From: Tistlia consotensis USBA 355
GTDB lineage: Bacteria > Pseudomonadota > Alphaproteobacteria > Kiloniellales > DSM-21159
Reading direction: 5' to 3'
NCBI RefSeq assembly: GCF_900177295.1
Contig: NZ_FWZX01000003.1
Location: 51,677 to 115,676 of the forward strand
Length of the DNA: 64,000 nt
Within the stretch, counting starts at the first letter, position 1. Each line of letters starts with the position of its first letter. A model generated the notes under the pieces. That model was not told where the DNA came from, did not search any database, and saw nothing but the letters and a program-made list of their open reading frames with translations. This document shows, in pieces, positions 60,392 through 64,000 of this stretch. The translations under genes were made by a program, and so were the position numbers.

Positions 60392-62341
60392 ATGCCACAC
60401 GACTACGGAACGGCCGGCGGCAGCGGCACCATCCGCTGGACGGCGAGCGCCGCGACCAAGGCCAAGGGCTACGGACCGGACCCGAGCTGCCAGCCCTGTC
60501 CGGACTGCGGCGGCCTGGAATGCCTGTGCCGGCCGCGCTTCTTCGCCGGGCAGCTGCTGACCGAGCAGGACCTCAACCGGCTCGACCACTACATCGTCGA
60601 GAAGCAGAAGCTGCACAACCGGCACCTCTTCGGCTCTGGCGTGGTCTGCGGCCTCGCGGTCACCTGCGCGCCCTGCGACGAGCTGGTCAACGTGAGCCCC
60701 GGCTACGCCCTCTCGCCCTGCGGCGAGGACATCGTCGTCTGCAAGCCCGACAGCGTCGACATCTGCTCGCTGATCTCCCGCTGCCGGGACATCGACGAGC
60801 CCGACTGCCGACCCTACGCCGGCCAGGATCCCTGCGAGGACATCGAGGAGGAGTGGATCCTCGCGATCCGCTACCTGGAGCGGCCGAGCGCGCCCAAGAC
60901 ACCCATGGCCGGCCCGAGCAGCTGCGCCTGCGGCTCCGGCGGCTGCAAGGGCAAGGGCTGCGCCTGCGGCGGCAGCTGCGGCTGCTCCGGCTCGGCGGCC
61001 GCGACCGGCACCACGGCCGGGACGGCGAGCACCCAGCAGCCGCGCCTGCGCCGCGGCGCGCCGCCGACCTGCGAGCCGACGGTGACCTGCGAGAGCTACC
61101 GCTACGAGGTCTTCCGCAAGCCGGAGGAGAAGCCGCGCGACCCCGGCGGACGCGACCCGGGCAAGGGCGACAATCCCGCCGGCGTCATCGTCGCCAGCCT
61201 GGCCGGCTTCTTCGACAAGCTGGAAGGCGAGATGGCCGCGCGCATCGCCTGCTGCCTGCGCGAGATCGAGAAGGCCCTGCCGCTGCCGCCCGGGAACTTC
61301 GCCACGATGACCGAGGCGGAGCGCCAGGCCTGGTTCCGCTGGTGCTGCGCCGTCCGCTCCGGCCTGTCCGGCTACTTCGCCCGCATCGGCGGCACCGACT
61401 GCGAGGCGATCGACAGGCTGGGCGCTGCGACCTGCCCCAGCCCCGACCTGCCGCTCGAAGACTTCAGGGCGGCCCTGCAGCAGTCGGTCCTGGCCATGCT
61501 CGGGCCGGCCTTCGAGGCGATGCTGCACTGCATCTGCAGCAACGTCCTGCCGCCCTGCCCGCCGCCGGAGGACCCACGGGTGCCGCTGGCCTCCGTCACC
61601 ATCCGCAAGCGCGACTGCCACATCGTCAAGGTCTGCAACTGGACGCCGCTGCGCCGCCACGTCGTGACCTTCCCGACGCTCGGCTACTGGCTCGGCTGGA
61701 TTCCGCTGCGCCGCATCCTGCGCCAGCTCATGGAGCAGCTCTGCTGCCAGGTCATCCAGTTCGGCGACGTCATCCGCGACGGGAAGCCCGACGTGACCAA
61801 TGCCGACACGACGACGGAAAGCGCCACCTTCGCCAACGCCGCCGCCGTCAAAGCGGCCACCGCGACCGCCGGCGACGCCTTCGCCCAGCCGGCCGGCCTG
61901 TCCTGGAGCTTCGACGCGGTCGCCGACCCCGTCCTCGCCAAGGCCTTCGCCCGCCAGATCGCGCAGCCCGAGAGCGCCGGGGGCGCGGCCGTGACCCGCG
62001 GCGACCTCTTCGACCTGCTGCTGCGCCGCCCGGCCTTCGCGACCGCCGAGGGGCTGGATCCGGCGGACGAGGAGAAGCTGACGACGCGGCTGGCCGGCAG
62101 CGGGCTCGTGAAGATGCTGGCCGAGGTCGCGCGCAGCAGCGAAGGGCTGCTGCCGTCGGGGCTCGCGCCGTCGACGGCGGCGGGTGCCGTCGCGCAGGCC
62201 GTGGCCAGCCCGGACCTCGCGGAGATGAAGCGCAGCCTCGACGCCCAGTCGAAGGAGATCGCGGCCCTGAAGGCGCGGCTGGACGCCGGGACTGCGCCCA
62301 AATCCACCAGCCGGACGCGGACCACCAAGCCCGGCTCCTGA
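60392..62341 (+). CDS. Cysteine-rich injection-system protein with shared N-terminal module
   Basis: A 649-aa protein with about 36 cysteines. The N-terminal module (about residues 33-100) reads CLCRPRFFAGQLLTEQDLNR, LDHYIVEKQKLHNRHLFGSG, VVCGLAVTC, homologous to the start of the preceding fibre. A Gly/Cys run (SSCACGSGGCKGKGCACGGS, about 176-195) is followed by a linker, a helical region with paired Cys (ARIACCLREIEK, WFRWCCAVRSG, EAMLHCICSNVLPPCPPP, MEQLCCQVIQ) and a C-terminal coiled coil (DLAEMKRSLDAQSKEIAALK). GGAGGAGA precedes ATG 60392. No signal peptide, consistent with cytoplasmic assembly and release by lysis. Exact role unknown; fibre-base or baseplate decoration is inferred. Confidence 0.78.
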   Translation: MPHDYGTAGGSGTIRWTASAATKAKGYGPDPSCQPCPDCGGLECLCRPRFFAGQLLTEQDLNRLDHYIVEKQKLHNRHLFGSGVVCGLAVTCAPCDELVNVSPGYALSPCGEDIVVCKPDSVDICSLISRCRDIDEPDCRPYAGQDPCEDIEEEWILAIRYLERPSAPKTPMAGPSSCACGSGGCKGKGCACGGSCGCSGSAAATGTTAGTASTQQPRLRRGAPPTCEPTVTCESYRYEVFRKPEEKPRDPGGRDPGKGDNPAGVIVASLAGFFDKLEGEMAARIACCLREIEKALPLPPGNFATMTEAERQAWFRWCCAVRSGLSGYFARIGGTDCEAIDRLGAATCPSPDLPLEDFRAALQQSVLAMLGPAFEAMLHCICSNVLPPCPPPEDPRVPLASVTIRKRDCHIVKVCNWTPLRRHVVTFPTLGYWLGWIPLRRILRQLMEQLCCQVIQFGDVIRDGKPDVTNADTTTESATFANAAAVKAATATAGDAFAQPAGLSWSFDAVADPVLAKAFARQIAQPESAGGAAVTRGDLFDLLLRRPAFATAEGLDPADEEKLTTRLAGSGLVKMLAEVARSSEGLLPSGLAPSTAAGAVAQAVASPDLAEMKRSLDAQSKEIAALKARLDAGTAPKSTSRTRTTKPGS

Positions 62342-62368
62342 GCCGGGCACAGCCTGAGGAGACCCGCG

Positions 62369-64000
62369 ATGGCCAGCCGACTCGAGCGCCCCAGCTTCTT
62401 CGAGGGGCAGTTCCTGGGCGCCGCCGACCTCGCCGCCCTGGTCACCTACGCCCGCGGCCTGGGACGCGAGCACGCGCTCGCCGCCCATACCTGGGGCATC
62501 GCGACCGGACTCGAGCTGGTCGAGGTGCCGGCCGAGGAGGCCGGTGCCGTCGACCTCTTCGTCATGCCCGGCTTCGCCTGGGACGGCTACGGCCGCACCA
62601 TCGTCCTGCTGGCACCGGCCCAGGTGCCGCTCGAGACGTTCAGCGGGTTGCCGACCGGCAACCAGCAGGTCTGGATCCGCTACGACGAGACGCCGTTCCG
62701 CGGCCTGCGCGAGGGCTTCGAGACCTGCGGGGCGGGAGAGGCCTTCGCCCGCGTGCGCGAGAGCTTCGCCATCGAGGTCGGCCCCTTCGCCCGCCTGCGC
62801 GACCGGCAGAGCGGCATCACGCTCGCCGGCCGGCCGGTCGAGGACGCGCGGCTGGCGGCGCGCAGCCTCGGCGACACGGCGCCCCTGCTGTGCGACGGCT
62901 CGGTGCCGCACCAGGACTTCCCGGCCGACAGCGCGCGCTGGCTGGTGCCGCTCGGCGTCGGCAACTGGGTGACCGGCACGCCGGGCCGGCTGCAGCCGCG
63001 CACCGCGGACGCGCTGAAGCTCGGCCGCACGCTGCGGCAGCTGGCCGGCGCGGTGGCCGAGAACCTCTTCGCCGCGGACGGCGTGATCCGCCTGCGCGAC
63101 CGCTTCACGCAGTTCAAGACGGGCGACGCGGCCGACACGCTCTGCCAGGCCGACCGCATCGCGGTCGACGACCTGGTCAACGAGCCCGACCGGGACGATT
63201 CGACCAAGACCACGGACCGGCTGATCGGCAGGGAGCTGGTCTGGGTCGAAGGCAACCTGCGCGCGACCGGACAGGTGCGCCTGTTCGGCACCCGGCTCGA
63301 GCTGCGCGACGCCGCCGGCGACGAGGCCGCCGGCGTGCCGCTCTACGCGCGCCGCGCAGTCAGCCCCAACAATCCCGCGGCCGGCCAGGACTTCCAGATC
63401 GTCATCGGCAGCGCCAGCGACGGCAAGGACCGGCTGGCGGTCGGCCCGGCCGCCGGCTACGGCGACCTGGAGGAGCGCTTCCTGGTGCGCACCGACGGCG
63501 TGCTCGCCGCCGGGCTCGACCTGCCGGACGACCTGAAGACCGACCACGTGCTGTTCAGCCGGGGCGACGCCCTGACCGTGGCGCTGGCGACCGATCCCGA
63601 CGCGATCGCGAGGATCGCCTTCCAGACCCTGCCCGCGCTCGGCGAGGCCGCGCAGCTCGTCTACGACGACGCCGAGGAGCGGCTGCAGGTCGGGGTCGGC
63701 AGCGACCTCGCGAACGCCACCACCTTCACCGCGAGCGGCCACGTCGGCATCCGCACGGACGACCCGGCCTCGCTCCATGCCGATGCGAACGACCTAGTCG
63801 TGCAGAACCCCAACGGCAACGTCGGCATGACCCTGCTCTCGGCCGTCTCCGCGACCTCCAACATTCACTTCGCCGACGGCCTCGCCGGTCCGGACGAGAC
63901 CCGCGCCGGCTTCCTCCGCTACGCGCACTCCGGCAACCGGCTGCACCTCGGCACGGACAATGCCGTGCGCGCGACGCTCGACGCCCAGGGCGACCTCGGC
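62369..64000 (+). CDS. Large fibre/spike-like protein with shared N-terminal module, cut by window end
   Basis: 544 codons are visible with no stop. N-terminus: SRLERPSFFEGQFLGAADLA, ALVTYARGLGREHALAAHTW, GIATGLELVEV, the third copy of the module found in the two preceding genes. Then come beta-rich segments (WIRYDETPFRGL; VRESFAIEVGPFARLRDR), a helical piece (LKLGRTLRQLAGAVAENLFA) and, near the end, strands typical of phage tail-fibre shafts: ASGHVGIRTDDPASLHADAN, VVQNPNGNVGMTLLSA and RYAHSGNRLHLGTDN. Such endings often precede an intramolecular chaperone (peptidase S74), which would lie downstream. GAGGAGA precedes ATG 62369. Confidence 0.78.
   Translation, partial: MASRLERPSFFEGQFLGAADLAALVTYARGLGREHALAAHTWGIATGLELVEVPAEEAGAVDLFVMPGFAWDGYGRTIVLLAPAQVPLETFSGLPTGNQQVWIRYDETPFRGLREGFETCGAGEAFARVRESFAIEVGPFARLRDRQSGITLAGRPVEDARLAARSLGDTAPLLCDGSVPHQDFPADSARWLVPLGVGNWVTGTPGRLQPRTADALKLGRTLRQLAGAVAENLFAADGVIRLRDRFTQFKTGDAADTLCQADRIAVDDLVNEPDRDDSTKTTDRLIGRELVWVEGNLRATGQVRLFGTRLELRDAAGDEAAGVPLYARRAVSPNNPAAGQDFQIVIGSASDGKDRLAVGPAAGYGDLEERFLVRTDGVLAAGLDLPDDLKTDHVLFSRGDALTVALATDPDAIARIAFQTLPALGEAAQLVYDDAEERLQVGVGSDLANATTFTASGHVGIRTDDPASLHADANDLVVQNPNGNVGMTLLSAVSATSNIHFADGLAGPDETRAGFLRYAHSGNRLHLGTDNAVRATLDAQGDLG

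Noticed and set aside
60338-63778. 1146-aa minus-strand open frame opposite the distal tail genes
   Set aside because: Same GC-skew artefact; no motifs, and it covers two plus-strand genes with shared N-terminal modules.
41470-64000. Interpretation as a type VI secretion system or complete prophage
   Set aside because: No TssB/TssC two-gene sheath, TssJ/L/M or ClpV; no capsid, portal, terminase, integrase or lysis genes in view. DUF4255, LysM adaptor and multiple sheath paralogues point to an eCIS. Downstream sequence could still change this.

Overview
The window is a very GC-rich (roughly 70% by eye) chromosomal segment from an alphaproteobacterium, most likely Rhodospirillales-like. The evidence is a GcrA-family cell-cycle regulator, a CC0125/CC1285-type lipoprotein, a Urt-Ure urea gene set, an intracellular PHA depolymerase with a CQP active-site motif, and GTTC-N7-GTTC (alphaproteobacterial LexA-type) boxes. 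Genes are tightly packed with many ATGA or TGATG overlaps. I see no rRNA, tRNA, CRISPR array, transposase or integrase.

Layout. 1-1.5 kb: 5' part of a sensor with three near-identical PAS domains, plus a small conserved protein. 1.7-6.8 kb: an RND efflux pump operon (TetR regulator, membrane-fusion protein, pump). 6.9-9.7 kb: a CGNR zinc-finger regulator divergent from a beta-keto-acid-cleavage-type enzyme with a palindromic operator between them, then a CDF metal transporter and an ABM-fold protein. 9.6-21.1 kb: a complete urea system on the minus strand, urtABCDE (urea ABC importer) followed by ureD-A-B-C-E-F-G (nickel urease and maturation). The ure part is interrupted by three blocks of palindromic intergenic repeats, and a strong hairpin sits between urtA and urtB. 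21.4-22.3 kb: a yybP-ykoY (Mn2+) riboswitch in front of a TMEM165/GDT1-type Mn exporter. 22.4-24.6 kb: a gcrA-like gene, an XRE regulator with an S24-like C-terminus and an orphan gene, with two LexA-type boxes. 24.6-31.2 kb: PLP-dependent dehydratase, ArsR regulator, a fused c-type cytochrome/outer-membrane porin resembling Cyc2, two lipoproteins, an HpaB/AbfD-family enzyme lacking [4Fe-4S] cysteines, and a membrane protein. 31.4-41.2 kb: UvrD-like helicase, single-domain response regulator, PHA depolymerase, GST, AidB-like acyl-CoA dehydrogenase with TetR and HAD genes, an HxlR-QorB pair and a GNAT acetyltransferase.

41.5-64 kb (running off the window) is the standout: a co-directional, translationally coupled locus for an extracellular contractile injection system (eCIS, PVC/Afp-like). 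It starts at a good sigma-54 (-24/-12) promoter and encodes a small winged-helix protein, a Pvc16-type DUF4255 protein, a beta-rich accessory protein, a giant sheath (1046 aa), a tube protein, a second sheath, a second tube protein, a Pvc6-like small protein, a LysM tube/adaptor protein, a hub (gpD) and a spike (gpV) as separate genes, an unknown helical protein, gp25, baseplate J, and a beta-propeller/tail-protein fusion. Three consecutive large proteins then share an N-terminal FF-x-G-(K/Q)-x-L module. One of them carries a beta-propeller and 28 uninterrupted Gly-X-Y collagen triplets (probable tail fibre), one is extremely cysteine-rich, and one is cut by the window end. AAA+ ATPase, tape-measure and toxin genes are not in view and would be expected downstream.
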